64,000 bases of DNA from Pseudomonadota bacterium. GTDB lineage: Bacteria; Pseudomonadota; Gammaproteobacteria; Burkholderiales; Gallionellaceae. The stretch covers positions 1 through 64,000 of the forward strand of contig JAJYYO010000001.1 in NCBI GenBank assembly GCA_021800795.1, given 5' to 3'. Position numbers and translations under genes: made by a program. Shown piece by piece: positions 28,147-40,472 of this stretch; the first letter of the stretch is position 1, and each line of letters begins with the position of its first letter. Below the pieces are notes generated by a model, which was not told the DNA's origin, ran no database searches, and saw nothing but the letters and a program-made list of their open reading frames with translations.

Positions 28147-28398
28147 ATGAGCGAAGTTTTGATCTATGAAAATGAGAGCGGGCAGACGCAGGTAAATGTG
28201 CGGCTGGATGCGGAAACGGTGTGGCTTAGTCTTAACCAGATGACGGAGCTTTTTGGGCGTGACAAGTCTGTGATTTCTCGCCATTTGAGGAATATTTTTA
28301 AAGATGGGGAGTTGCTGCGCGATTCAGTTGTTGCATTTATTGCAACAACTGCCGCCGATGGCAAAACCTATGGAGGAAATGACGATGAACATCAATGA
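28147..28398 (+). pseudogene. RhuM-family protein, N-terminal fragment
   Basis: VNVRLDAETVWLSLNQMTELFGRDKSVISRHLRNIFKDGELLRDSVVAFIATTAADGKTY then premature end. Confidence 0.65.
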
Positions 28399-28500
28399 AA
28401 ATGCGCTGACGGCATTGGCGCTGTTGATTGCCGAGAGCAGTCCGGTCAACAAGGAACTAATGATCCGTTTGGTGGTTAATTTGTTGGTGGATACTGGCGC

Positions 28501-30618
28501 ATGAGCTTGCTCAAAGTTGAAAATCTGGTCACGGGGCTGCATTCCGGCGTCGCCATCGTGGACGGCATTTCGTTCGAGATAGCAAAGGGCGAGACCTTCG
28601 CGCTGCTGGGTGAATCCGGCTGCGGCAAATCCATGACGGCGCTTTCCCTGATGCGGCTGCTGCCGGACGGGGTGGCGAATCATTCGGGTTCTGCGCGGCT
28701 AGGCGAAACACGGCTGTTCGAGTTGCCGGAGCGCGAAATGCGGGGCGTGCGTGGCGGGCGGATGGCGATGATCTTTCAGGAACCGGGGCTGAGTCTCAAT
28801 CCGGTAATGACGGTGGGCGAGCAGATTGCCGAGGTGCTGGAATTGCACGGGCAGATACCCTCTCCCCATACCCCTCCCCCACTAGTGGGGGAGGGGGTAA
28901 AGCAGCGCTGTGTCGAGCTGCTGGATCAGGTTGGTATTCCCGATGCGGCGCGGCGTGCGGGCGAATATCCGTTCCAGTTATCCGGCGGCATGAAGCAGCG
29001 CGTGATGATCGCGATGGCGCTGGCAGGAGAGCCTGCGCTGCTGGTTGCCGATGAGCCGACCACGGCGCTGGATGTGACGATACAGGCGCAGGTGCTGCAA
29101 CTGCTGCGCGATACGCAACGCAAGAGCGGCATGGCGATGCTGCTGATTACGCACGATCTCGGGGTGGTGGCGGAGAATGCGCATCGCGTCGCCGTGATGT
29201 ATGCGGGGCAGATTGTCGAGCAGGCCAGCCGGGAAAGCCTGTTTGAAAAGCCGCTGCATCCCTATACGCAGAAACTGTTTGCCGCCTTGCCGGGCGCCGG
29301 GCATCGCGACCGGATGCTCGCCGCAATAGCGGGCAGCGTGCCGCCGCTGGGCAGCGTCATCCGGGGTTGCCGCTTCGCGCCGCGCTGCGACCGGGCGTGG
29401 GCGTTGTGCTTTGATGAAACGCCGGAATGGACGATTGTCGCTGAGAGTCAGGGTGTGAGATGCCATTTGTACGGCAGGATCGAGGATCGAGGATCGAGGA
29501 TTGAGGATTCAGAAGGCAGGATTGAGCGCCCCTCTCCCGCTTACGGGATAACCAGCGACTGGGCTGCGGTTGTTATGCAGCCTAGTCGAATGGCTAGTGG
29601 TTTCGTCAGAGGGATCGGGGAGGAGGACGCTTTACCCTCACTCCTCACTCCTCACCCCTCGCTCCTGCAAGTCTCCGACTTGCGCGTCCATTTTCCGATC
29701 CGCAAAGGCATCCTGCAGCGCGTGGTGGGACAGGTGAAGGCGGTGGACGGGGTGTCGCTCGAAATACCGGCAGGGCGCACGCTGGCGCTGGTGGGCGAGT
29801 CCGGCTGCGGCAAGACCACGCTGGGCAAGGCCTTGCTGCAACTGATTCCGCCTACCGGCGGGAGCGTGCAATTCGACGGGCGCGAATTGACGGGCGCGCC
29901 TCGCAGTCGGCGCGCTTCGATGCAGATGGTGTTTCAGGACCCGTATGCTTCGCTGAACCCGAAGATGCGCGTGGCGGAGATACTCGAAGAAGGCATGAAC
30001 GCGCTGAATATCGGCGGCGGCGCCGTGACGCGTCAGGCGCACATCGATACCTTGCTGGATAAGGTGGGGCTGGTGCGTACCGCCAAATGGCGCTATCCGC
30101 ATGAGTTTTCCGGCGGACAACGGCAACGCATCGCGATTGCGCGTGCGCTGGCCGTATCGCCGCAGTTGCTGATTTGCGATGAGCCGACCAGCGCGCTGGA
30201 TGTGTCGGTACAGGCGCAGATTTTGAATCTGCTCAAATCGCTGCAACAGGAATTGAACCTTTCCTATCTGTTCATCACGCACAACCTTGCGGTGGTGGAA
30301 TATCTGGCGCACGAGGTATGTGTGATGTATCTGGGGCGCATCGTCGAGCGCGGCACGAGCGACGAAGTGCTGCGTAAACCGGCCCATCCCTATACCCGTG
30401 CCTTGCTGTCCGCCGTGCCGCGCATAGACGGACTGCAGCGCGAGTATATCCGCCTGACCGGTGACTTGCCGTCCCCCGCCAACCCGCCTCCGGGCTGCCA
30501 TTTTGCGCCGCGTTGCAGCGAGGCCATCGCAGTTTGCAGGTCCTCTTATCCGCCAAGGACAGAAATTTCGGCAACCCACCTTGTACATTGTCATTTGTCG
30601 GCAACGAATACAGGTTGA
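28501..30618 (+). CDS. fused dipeptide/microcin-type ABC transporter ATPase with two nucleotide-binding domains
   Basis: Two NBDs (GESGCGKS/LSGGMKQR; GESGCGKTT/FSGGQRQR), oligopeptide-type C-terminal motifs; inserted low-complexity segments. Confidence 0.92.
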   Translation: MSLLKVENLVTGLHSGVAIVDGISFEIAKGETFALLGESGCGKSMTALSLMRLLPDGVANHSGSARLGETRLFELPEREMRGVRGGRMAMIFQEPGLSLNPVMTVGEQIAEVLELHGQIPSPHTPPPLVGEGVKQRCVELLDQVGIPDAARRAGEYPFQLSGGMKQRVMIAMALAGEPALLVADEPTTALDVTIQAQVLQLLRDTQRKSGMAMLLITHDLGVVAENAHRVAVMYAGQIVEQASRESLFEKPLHPYTQKLFAALPGAGHRDRMLAAIAGSVPPLGSVIRGCRFAPRCDRAWALCFDETPEWTIVAESQGVRCHLYGRIEDRGSRIEDSEGRIERPSPAYGITSDWAAVVMQPSRMASGFVRGIGEEDALPSLLTPHPSLLQVSDLRVHFPIRKGILQRVVGQVKAVDGVSLEIPAGRTLALVGESGCGKTTLGKALLQLIPPTGGSVQFDGRELTGAPRSRRASMQMVFQDPYASLNPKMRVAEILEEGMNALNIGGGAVTRQAHIDTLLDKVGLVRTAKWRYPHEFSGGQRQRIAIARALAVSPQLLICDEPTSALDVSVQAQILNLLKSLQQELNLSYLFITHNLAVVEYLAHEVCVMYLGRIVERGTSDEVLRKPAHPYTRALLSAVPRIDGLQREYIRLTGDLPSPANPPPGCHFAPRCSEAIAVCRSSYPPRTEISATHLVHCHLSATNTG
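29476..29510. repeat. 7-bp tandem array (AGGATCG/AGGATTG x5) inside an ORF
   Basis: aggatcgaggatcgaggatcgaggattgaggattc read directly. Confidence 0.9.
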
Positions 30619-30799
30619 CGGGACGCCCTCATTTAAGTAAAACTCGCGTAGCGATTCGTTTGCCCCCTCGCCCGCTTGCGGGAGAGGGTTGAGGTGAGGG
30701 AACGGGCATGGCTGTTTCTTTTCCATGCCCGTTGGATTAAAAAGATCACATTGGTTTCGAAGCGCTTTTGTTTTTAGTTAACCTTACAAGGAGAACATC

Positions 30800-31129
30800 A
30801 TGAGTAACAGTTCAGCGAGCGTACAAGGCGATGTCAGCAAGGAAAAGCTGATGCAGGATTTGCAACTGGTGGTGTCGGACGCCGAGGAGTTGTTGAAAGC
30901 GACCGCCGGTCAGGCAGGCGATAAGGTGGTGGCTGCACGCGAGCGCATCCAGGACAGTCTGGCAGTTGCAAAGGCGCGTCTGGACGTTGCTCAGGAAGCG
31001 ATGCTGGAGAAGACAAGACAGGCGGCGCGCGCGACGGACGATTACGTGCACGAAAATCCATGGCAGGCGGTTGGCATCGCAGCTGGGGTGGGGCTGCTCG
31101 TCGGCATGCTGATTGCGCGCGACCGTTAA
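30800..31129 (+). CDS. DUF883 family (ElaB/YqjD-like) protein
   Basis: Amphipathic helix plus C-terminal ENPWQAVGIAAGVGLLVGMLIARDR. Confidence 0.88.
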   Translation: MSNSSASVQGDVSKEKLMQDLQLVVSDAEELLKATAGQAGDKVVAARERIQDSLAVAKARLDVAQEAMLEKTRQAARATDDYVHENPWQAVGIAAGVGLLVGMLIARDR

Positions 31130-31132
31130 GCG

Positions 31133-31510
31133 ATGGCGGAAGCGGGTTTACTGGGTTCGATCAGGCGATTGCTGTCCACGCTGGCTTCGGTAGCAGTCAC
31201 TCGGCTGGAGCTGCTGTCCAACGAGTTGCATGAGGAGCGTTTGCATCTGGAGCAGATGCTCCTTTATTTTTTCGCCACACTGTTCTGCTTTGGCATGACC
31301 ATCATGCTGCTGACCGTGTTTATCGTGGTGCTGTGCTGGGATGATCACCGCCTGTCTGTGCTGGCGGGGCTGGGCGCGCTGTTCCTGGTGATTGGCATCA
31401 TGCTGACAAGGCGTTTGCAGCAAATTGCCCAGGTCAAATCAAAACTGTTCTCAGCGAGCCTTGCAGAATTGGCTCGCGATCGCGAACAGCTGGATGGCCG
31501 CGATGAGTAA
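31133..31510 (+). CDS. phage holin family/YqjE-like membrane protein
   Basis: TRLELLSNELHEERLHLEQMLLYF...two TM; YqjD-YqjE-YqjK order. Confidence 0.85.
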   Translation: MAEAGLLGSIRRLLSTLASVAVTRLELLSNELHEERLHLEQMLLYFFATLFCFGMTIMLLTVFIVVLCWDDHRLSVLAGLGALFLVIGIMLTRRLQQIAQVKSKLFSASLAELARDREQLDGRDE

Positions 31511-31802
31511 GCGCAGACAGGCGGTAATGCAGCGCCGTCAGATGCTGCTGGCGAAAATAGCAGATCAACGGGTGCAGATTGCCGAATTGGGCGAGCGCTG
31601 GCAAACCCCGTTGTATCTGGCCGATCAGGCGTGGGTTGCGGTGCGATTTGTTCGGGCGCATCCGGGGCTGCTAGCGGGATTTGCAAGTCTGGCGGTGCTG
31701 CAAAGACGCGGTGTGAGAGCGCTGGCGAAGGGCGCCTGGCGTATATGGAAGACTTATCGCATCTTCAATGCAGTTTACGGAAAAATCACGAATCGACGGT
31801 AG
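31503..31802 (+). CDS. YqjK-like protein
   Basis: MSKRRQAVMQRRQMLLAKIADQRVQIAEL; position downstream of yqjE-like gene. Confidence 0.75.
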   Translation: MSKRRQAVMQRRQMLLAKIADQRVQIAELGERWQTPLYLADQAWVAVRFVRAHPGLLAGFASLAVLQRRGVRALAKGAWRIWKTYRIFNAVYGKITNRR

Positions 31803-31839
31803 TGGTTTGATCTGCCGCTGCTAAAAATACAATCGGGCA

Positions 31840-33309
31840 TTATCTGTCCTGGCGGGCGAGATGGGCGTGCGCCGTTCTCGATGCATGTTTCCGGGCAGAA
31901 TGGCGTTGTGCGATGTTTCCGGATTTTGAGTGCGAAGGATGCCGCTTCGTCCCGGTTGACGGGTGTTTTGATCGGGCAAGGGCGAGTCTTTGCCCGGCCT
32001 TGATGTGTTTCCATTGGACATTCCAGTTTCTCAAGGCGGCGACGCTGACGTGATAGCGCCTTGCCAGCTTGTCCAGCGTATCGCCTTCGCGGACGGTGTA
32101 TTTGAGCGAGGCGGTGTCGTCGCGACTTACGGGATGCAGGTGCATGTTGAAAGTCGCGAATTCGCCTTCATTTCCGGCCGATTCACCGTTGAGCGGAACC
32201 AGCAGCGTTTCATCCGAACTCACCTGTGCGCGTGCAGACAGTCCGTTGACCGATCTCAGCCTTTCCAGGGAAAGGCCGAAACGGGGGGCCAGATGGTCAA
32301 GTCGCTCGCCTTTCCTGGCGTGATAGGCCTGCCAGCTGACCAGCGGCTTGTCGTAGTTTGCCAGATTGGTCTGAAAGGTCTCGACCTTGTCGACCGGCAG
32401 CAGGATGAAGTCGCTGTTGTCGTGCAAAATGACCGGGCGGTTATGGGCCGGATTGAGAGCGATGAACTCTTCGCTGGAAATGTCAGCCAACTGGGCTGCC
32501 AGTTCCACGTCGATGTGTTTGCTGGTCGGAACCTCGGCGAAATAAGGCTTGTTGGGAATGTGCGATAAAGTCAGGCCAAAGTCGGACGGATGGTCAACGA
32601 TGTTTTTGATCGCCAACAGCTTCGGGACATAATTGCGCGTTTCATCCGGCAACTTCAGGCTTGCATAGTCCACGGGCAGCCCCAGTCTGCGATTTTTCTG
32701 CTGAGCGCGTTGGACCGCACCTTCTCCCCAGTTATAGGCCGCCAGCGCCAATTCCCAGTCGCCGAACATCTCGTGCAGTTTTTCCAGGTAATCCAGTGCG
32801 CTCGTGGTCGCACCGACGATGTCGCGTCTGCCGTCATACCACCAGTTTTGCCGCAGCCCGAAATTGCGACCGGTGGACGGCATGAATTGCCAGATGCCGG
32901 AGGCATTGCTGGTCGAGCGCGCGCCCGGATTGAAGCCGCTTTCTATCATCGGCAGCAGCGCGATTTCGCTGGGCATGCCGCGGCGTTCCACTTCGCCGGT
33001 AATGTAATAAAGGTAGCGGCTCGCCCTGTCCATCATGCGCACAACGTAGTCGGGGCGACTGGCATACCATTGCTCGTGTTTGGCGACCAGCGGGCTGTTT
33101 ATATCCTGCATCGTGAAGCCGCTGCGCAGACGTTGCCAGAGACCGCCCTTGTTCAGTTCATCGTCAGGAATGATTCGAAGTTGAATGTTATGCGCATTGG
33201 TGAAGGTGGGCGGCGTGTCGGCTAATGAAGTGCTCAGGGTGAGTGCTTCTTCGGCGTGTGCTGCAAGCGTGCATGTTGCAAGCACAAGCGAAAAAAACAG
33301 TTTGATCAA
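31840..33309 (-). CDS. mltD: membrane-bound lytic murein transglycosylase D (SLT plus LysM)
   Basis: LPMIESGFNPGARSTSNASGIWQFMPSTGRNFGL, LysM repeat YTVREGDTLDKLARRYHVS. Confidence 0.92.
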   Translation of the reverse strand: MIKLFFSLVLATCTLAAHAEEALTLSTSLADTPPTFTNAHNIQLRIIPDDELNKGGLWQRLRSGFTMQDINSPLVAKHEQWYASRPDYVVRMMDRASRYLYYITGEVERRGMPSEIALLPMIESGFNPGARSTSNASGIWQFMPSTGRNFGLRQNWWYDGRRDIVGATTSALDYLEKLHEMFGDWELALAAYNWGEGAVQRAQQKNRRLGLPVDYASLKLPDETRNYVPKLLAIKNIVDHPSDFGLTLSHIPNKPYFAEVPTSKHIDVELAAQLADISSEEFIALNPAHNRPVILHDNSDFILLPVDKVETFQTNLANYDKPLVSWQAYHARKGERLDHLAPRFGLSLERLRSVNGLSARAQVSSDETLLVPLNGESAGNEGEFATFNMHLHPVSRDDTASLKYTVREGDTLDKLARRYHVSVAALRNWNVQWKHIKAGQRLALARSKHPSTGTKRHPSHSKSGNIAQRHSARKHASRTAHAHLARQDR

Positions 33310-33597
33310 GGGGGCTGCACCGGAAGATGAAAAATCGTTTCAAGGTTAGCCGAGTTCGTGCATCAAGGTCAACCTGAAATGCAGGATTGATGCCGCAGGG
33401 GCATTCCCACGAAACAACGGAGCTAAAGCTCTTGTTTCTGAGTGAAGGATTGAGGATTGAGGACGCGGCGTCGGATGAGTGCCACTGCTTCGTTTTCAAC
33501 TCAATCCACGATCCCCAATCCTGATTTTCCTTTTTACTGCATTTTTTAATTGTTCAAGTATGGCAGGGTTTTGACTGCGTCGAAACCCCGCGATTTT

Positions 33598-35562
33598 CTA
33601 CTTAACTGCATTTTTTAATTGTTCAAGTATGGCAGGGTTCTCCAGCGTGGAAACATCCTGAGTGATTTCTTCGCCACGGGCGATGGCGCGCAGCAGACGA
33701 CGCATGATCTTGCCCGAGCGTGTCTTGGGCAGGTTTTCACCTAAGCGGATTTCGTCCGGCTTGGCGATTGCGCCGATTTCCGTGCCTACCCAGTTGCGCA
33801 GCGTTTCGGCGATTTCACGGGCTTTTTCCGGATCGTCGGGACGCGGGCCCTTGAGCACCACGAAGGCGACCACGGCTTCTCCCTTGATTTCGTGCGGACG
33901 CCCGACCACTGCGGCTTCGGCAACCAGGGGATTTGCGGCAAGGGCCGATTCGATTTCCATGGTGCCCAGTCGGTGGCCCGAGACATTCAGCACATCGTCG
34001 ATGCGCCCCATGATCCAGAAATAGCCATCGATATCGCGGCGCGCGGAGTCGCCTGCCAGATAGGCGCCGTGCATTTCTTCCGGGAAGTAGCTCTTCCTGT
34101 AACGCTCCTCATCTCCCCAGATGTTGCGGATCTGCGACGGGAAGGGGCGCTTGATGACCAGAAAGCCGCCATGCTGGTCATGTACCTCTTCACCCGCTTC
34201 ATTGACGATGGCAGCCTGTATGCCGGGCAGCGGTAATGTGCAGGTGCCGGGTTTGATCGACATGGCGCCGGGCAGGGGCGCAATCATGTGGCAGCCGGTT
34301 TCGGTCTGCCACCAGGTATCCACGATCGGACATCTGCCGCCGCCCACCGTGTTGTAATACCACATCCAGGCCTCCGGGTTGATCGGCTCCCCTACCGAGC
34401 CCAACAGGCGCAGACTGGACAGGTCATATTGTTTCGGCAACTCGCCGCCCAGTTTGATCAGCGAACGGATGGCGGTAGGCGCGGTGTAGAAAGTGGTGAC
34501 TTTGTGCTGCTGGATCATTTTCCAGAAGCGCCCCGCATCGGGATAGGTGGGTATTCCCTCGAATATGACCTGTGTTGCGCCCATTGCCAGCGGGCCGTAG
34601 GTCACATAGCTGTGGCCGGTGATCCAGCCCACGTCGGCGGTGCACCAGAAAACATCATCAGCCTTGTAGTCGAACACCCATTGCATGGACAACATGACGC
34701 CCAGCAGGTAGCCTGCGCTGGAATGCTGCACGCCCTTGGGTTTGCCGGTGGAGCCCGAGGTGTAAAGAATGAACAGCGGATGCTCGGCTTCTACCCATTC
34801 GGGTTCGCACTCGCTGCTCTGATTCGCTATCAGATCATGCCACCAGATGTTGTTGTCGTTCCATGCGATGTCGCAGGCGGCGCGTCTGTAAACGATGACG
34901 CTGCGTACGGTATCGCAGCATCCCAGCGAAAAGGCTTCATCCACCGCCGATTTCAACGGCATCACGCGACCGCCGCGCAGTTGCGCATCGGCGGTAATTA
35001 CGGCGCAGGCCTGTGCATCGGTGATGCGTTCATACAGGCTCTTGGAAGAAAAGCCGCCGAATACCACCGAATGGATCGCTCCTATGCGTGCGCAGCCCTG
35101 CATCGCAATCACCGCTTCTATGCTCATCGGCATATAGATGATGACGCGGTCGCCCTTCCTGATGCCGCGCGATTTCAGGCCGTTGGCGAATTGGCAAACC
35201 CTCGCGTGCAAATCGCGGTAATTGATTTTTGTGACTGTTCCATCGTCCGCCTCGAAAATGAGCGCGGTTTTATCGGCCTCGGTGGCAAGATGCGCATCAA
35301 GACAGTTATATGATACGTTCAGTTCGCCATCTTCAAACCACTTGTAAAACGGCGCGCGGCTCTCGTCCAGTATTTTTGTGAACGGTTTCTTCCATTGCAG
35401 CGTTTCCCGCGCCAGACGTGCCCAAAAACCGGTGTAATCCCGGGCAGCTTCCTGGCATAAGGCCTGATAAGCCGCCATGCCTGATACATTGGCCTGCGCG
35501 ACAAATTCATCGGAAGGATTAAACACGCGGTTTTCATGCATGACGGACTGAATGTTGGACAT
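33598..35562 (-). CDS. acs: acetyl-CoA synthetase
   Basis: [42 protein letters not shown]; start [14 protein letters not shown] preceded by AGGAG. Confidence 0.97.
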   Translation of the reverse strand: MSNIQSVMHENRVFNPSDEFVAQANVSGMAAYQALCQEAARDYTGFWARLARETLQWKKPFTKILDESRAPFYKWFEDGELNVSYNCLDAHLATEADKTALIFEADDGTVTKINYRDLHARVCQFANGLKSRGIRKGDRVIIYMPMSIEAVIAMQGCARIGAIHSVVFGGFSSKSLYERITDAQACAVITADAQLRGGRVMPLKSAVDEAFSLGCCDTVRSVIVYRRAACDIAWNDNNIWWHDLIANQSSECEPEWVEAEHPLFILYTSGSTGKPKGVQHSSAGYLLGVMLSMQWVFDYKADDVFWCTADVGWITGHSYVTYGPLAMGATQVIFEGIPTYPDAGRFWKMIQQHKVTTFYTAPTAIRSLIKLGGELPKQYDLSSLRLLGSVGEPINPEAWMWYYNTVGGGRCPIVDTWWQTETGCHMIAPLPGAMSIKPGTCTLPLPGIQAAIVNEAGEEVHDQHGGFLVIKRPFPSQIRNIWGDEERYRKSYFPEEMHGAYLAGDSARRDIDGYFWIMGRIDDVLNVSGHRLGTMEIESALAANPLVAEAAVVGRPHEIKGEAVVAFVVLKGPRPDDPEKAREIAETLRNWVGTEIGAIAKPDEIRLGENLPKTRSGKIMRRLLRAIARGEEITQDVSTLENPAILEQLKNAVK

Positions 35563-35871
35563 GAGGGCTCCTAGGATGGCTACGCAAGTGAAAAGCGATG
35601 GTAGTTTTTTTCGGGTCTGCCTGTCAATGAATACTGCGGGTGGCTTGCCGTCGAACGGGCTTTGCAGGTTGGGGGCTGTCCGAGTCGGTTTTTTGTTGTT
35701 TGGCAAAATCTGCCGGGATGAATTTTGAGAGCAGGGGGATTTGCGGTATCATCGCGCCCTACGAAAAACATTTGATAAAACCACTAGCCATTCCGCCAGA
35801 CTGTCAAACCCGCAATGCCGCAGGGGCATTCACACGAAATATAGGTGAAAACCCGCCTTATTTCTGAATGA

Positions 35872-37608
<1,737 letters not shown>

Positions 37609-37654
37609 TAGAGAACAGAAATTTGTGTGCCAAAGGCACAGCTAAGGTGATCGT

Positions 37655-38506
37655 GTGAAACTATGTAACTTTGAAGTCGGCCTGAACCGCCCGCTGTTCC
37701 TGATCGCGGGTCCCTGCGTGATCGAATCCGAGCAGATGGCGATCGATACCGCAGGCGCGTTGAAGGCAATGTGTCTTGAATTGAATCTGCCCTTTATCTA
37801 CAAGTCATCGTACGACAAGGCTAATCGCAGTTCGGGCAAATCGTTTCGCGGCTTCGGTATGGATGCCGGATTGAAAATACTGAGTGAAGTCAAGGCGCAG
37901 TTGGGTGTGCCGGTGCTGACTGATGTGCACAGTATCGAAGAGATCGCGCCCGTCGCGGCAGTTGTCGATGTGTTGCAGACCCCGGCGTTCCTGTGCCGGC
38001 AGACCGATTTTATTCATGCCGTGGCAAGTTCCGGCAAGCCCGTGAATATCAAGAAAGGGCAATTTTTGTCGCCCTGGGATATGCAGAATGTGGTTGAGAA
38101 GGCAAGAGAGGCGAGCAGTCAGGACAACATTATGGTGTGTGAGCGCGGTGCGTCATTCGGTTATAACAACCTGGTGTCGGATATGCGTTCGCTGGCCGTG
38201 ATGCGCAATACCGCGTGTCCGGTGGTGTTCGATGCCACGCATTCGGTGCAGTTGCCCGGCGGACAGGGTGCGGTCAGCGGCGGTCAACGCGAATTTGTTC
38301 CGGTACTGGCTCGTGCGGCTGTGGCTGCCGGAATTTCCGGGCTGTTCATGGAGACGCATCCGAGTCCCTCTCGTGCGTTGTCGGATGGGCCGAACGCCTT
38401 TCCGTTGGGGCATCTGAAGTCGCTGCTGAAGACGCTGATGGTGCTGGATGACGCTGTCAAGCAGCAGGGGCTGATCGAAGAAATGGTTGATTTGAAAAAT
38501 TGTTGA
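37655..38506 (+). CDS. kdsA: 3-deoxy-8-phosphooctulonate synthase (KDO8P synthase)
   Basis: [43 protein letters not shown] start. Confidence 0.97.
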   Translation: MKLCNFEVGLNRPLFLIAGPCVIESEQMAIDTAGALKAMCLELNLPFIYKSSYDKANRSSGKSFRGFGMDAGLKILSEVKAQLGVPVLTDVHSIEEIAPVAAVVDVLQTPAFLCRQTDFIHAVASSGKPVNIKKGQFLSPWDMQNVVEKAREASSQDNIMVCERGASFGYNNLVSDMRSLAVMRNTACPVVFDATHSVQLPGGQGAVSGGQREFVPVLARAAVAAGISGLFMETHPSPSRALSDGPNAFPLGHLKSLLKTLMVLDDAVKQQGLIEEMVDLKNC

Positions 38507-38605
38507 TTTTTGCTTGGCGGACTTCGTCCGGTTTGCAGTGGGCTTAACCGGATCATGAGCTGATTCCGGTTGTTATAAAAAATTGATTTGGATGATAAAG
38601 GATAA

Positions 38606-39892
<1,287 letters not shown>

Positions 39893-39914
39893 TCGTTTTT
39901 GATTTGGTTAAGTA

Positions 39915-39947
39915 AAATTCGCCCCGTGTCAGGCTTGCGGCGAATTT
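39915..39947 (+). terminator. putative terminator downstream of eno
   Basis: AAATTCGCC...GGCGAATTT stem. Confidence 0.45.
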
Positions 39948-39978
39948 CTTGGCCATGTCACTTTTAATTGCTGAATCT

Positions 39979-40035
39979 TGCAGGGTGGAAAAAGCATGCC
40001 CTTCGACTCCGCTCAGGGCATGCTTTTCCACCCTG
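39979..40035. repeat. long near-perfect inverted repeat (~22-bp stem)
   Basis: GCAGGGTGGAAAAAGCATGCCCT ... AGGGCATGCTTTTCCACCCTGC. Confidence 0.9.
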
Positions 40036-40052
40036 CATATTTTCATGAGCTC

Positions 40053-40370
40053 ATGAGAATCATCACACTGATATTGATCTTCCTGCTGTTGCTTTTGCAG
40101 TATCCGCTCTGGCTGGGTCATGGCGGCTGGTTGCGGGTGTGGGATATGCATCGTCAGGTCGAGGCTCAGCAGCAGATCAACGGACAAACCGAGGCGCGCA
40201 ATGCCTTGCTGGATGCCGAAGTGCGGGATTTGAAGCAAGGCGCCGAAGCGATTGAAGAGCGCGCGCGCAGCGAGTTGGGCATGATTAAAGGCGATGAAGT
40301 GTTTTTTCAGGTTCTCGATGAACCCGCTAATTCAATAACTGCTGCATCGTCCGTATCCACAGCCAAGTAA
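40053..40370 (+). CDS. ftsB: cell division protein FtsB (septum formation initiator)
   Basis: Single TM plus coiled coil ending [18 protein letters not shown], directly downstream of eno. Confidence 0.92.
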   Translation: MRIITLILIFLLLLLQYPLWLGHGGWLRVWDMHRQVEAQQQINGQTEARNALLDAEVRDLKQGAEAIEERARSELGMIKGDEVFFQVLDEPANSITAASSVSTAK

Positions 40371-40472
40371 TTTCTGGCCGGAAAACATCAATTCCCGTTG
40401 CAGCCGATGGGTCCGGTGTACGGATGATAGCGACTGGGTCAGTATGTTTTCTGAAGCGGGGTTTTATTGCAG

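Noticed and set aside
29638-30726. 362-aa minus-strand ORF
   Set aside because: Antisense to the second NBD of the ABC ATPase; no domain logic
34288-35313. 341-aa plus-strand ORF
   Set aside because: Antisense to acs
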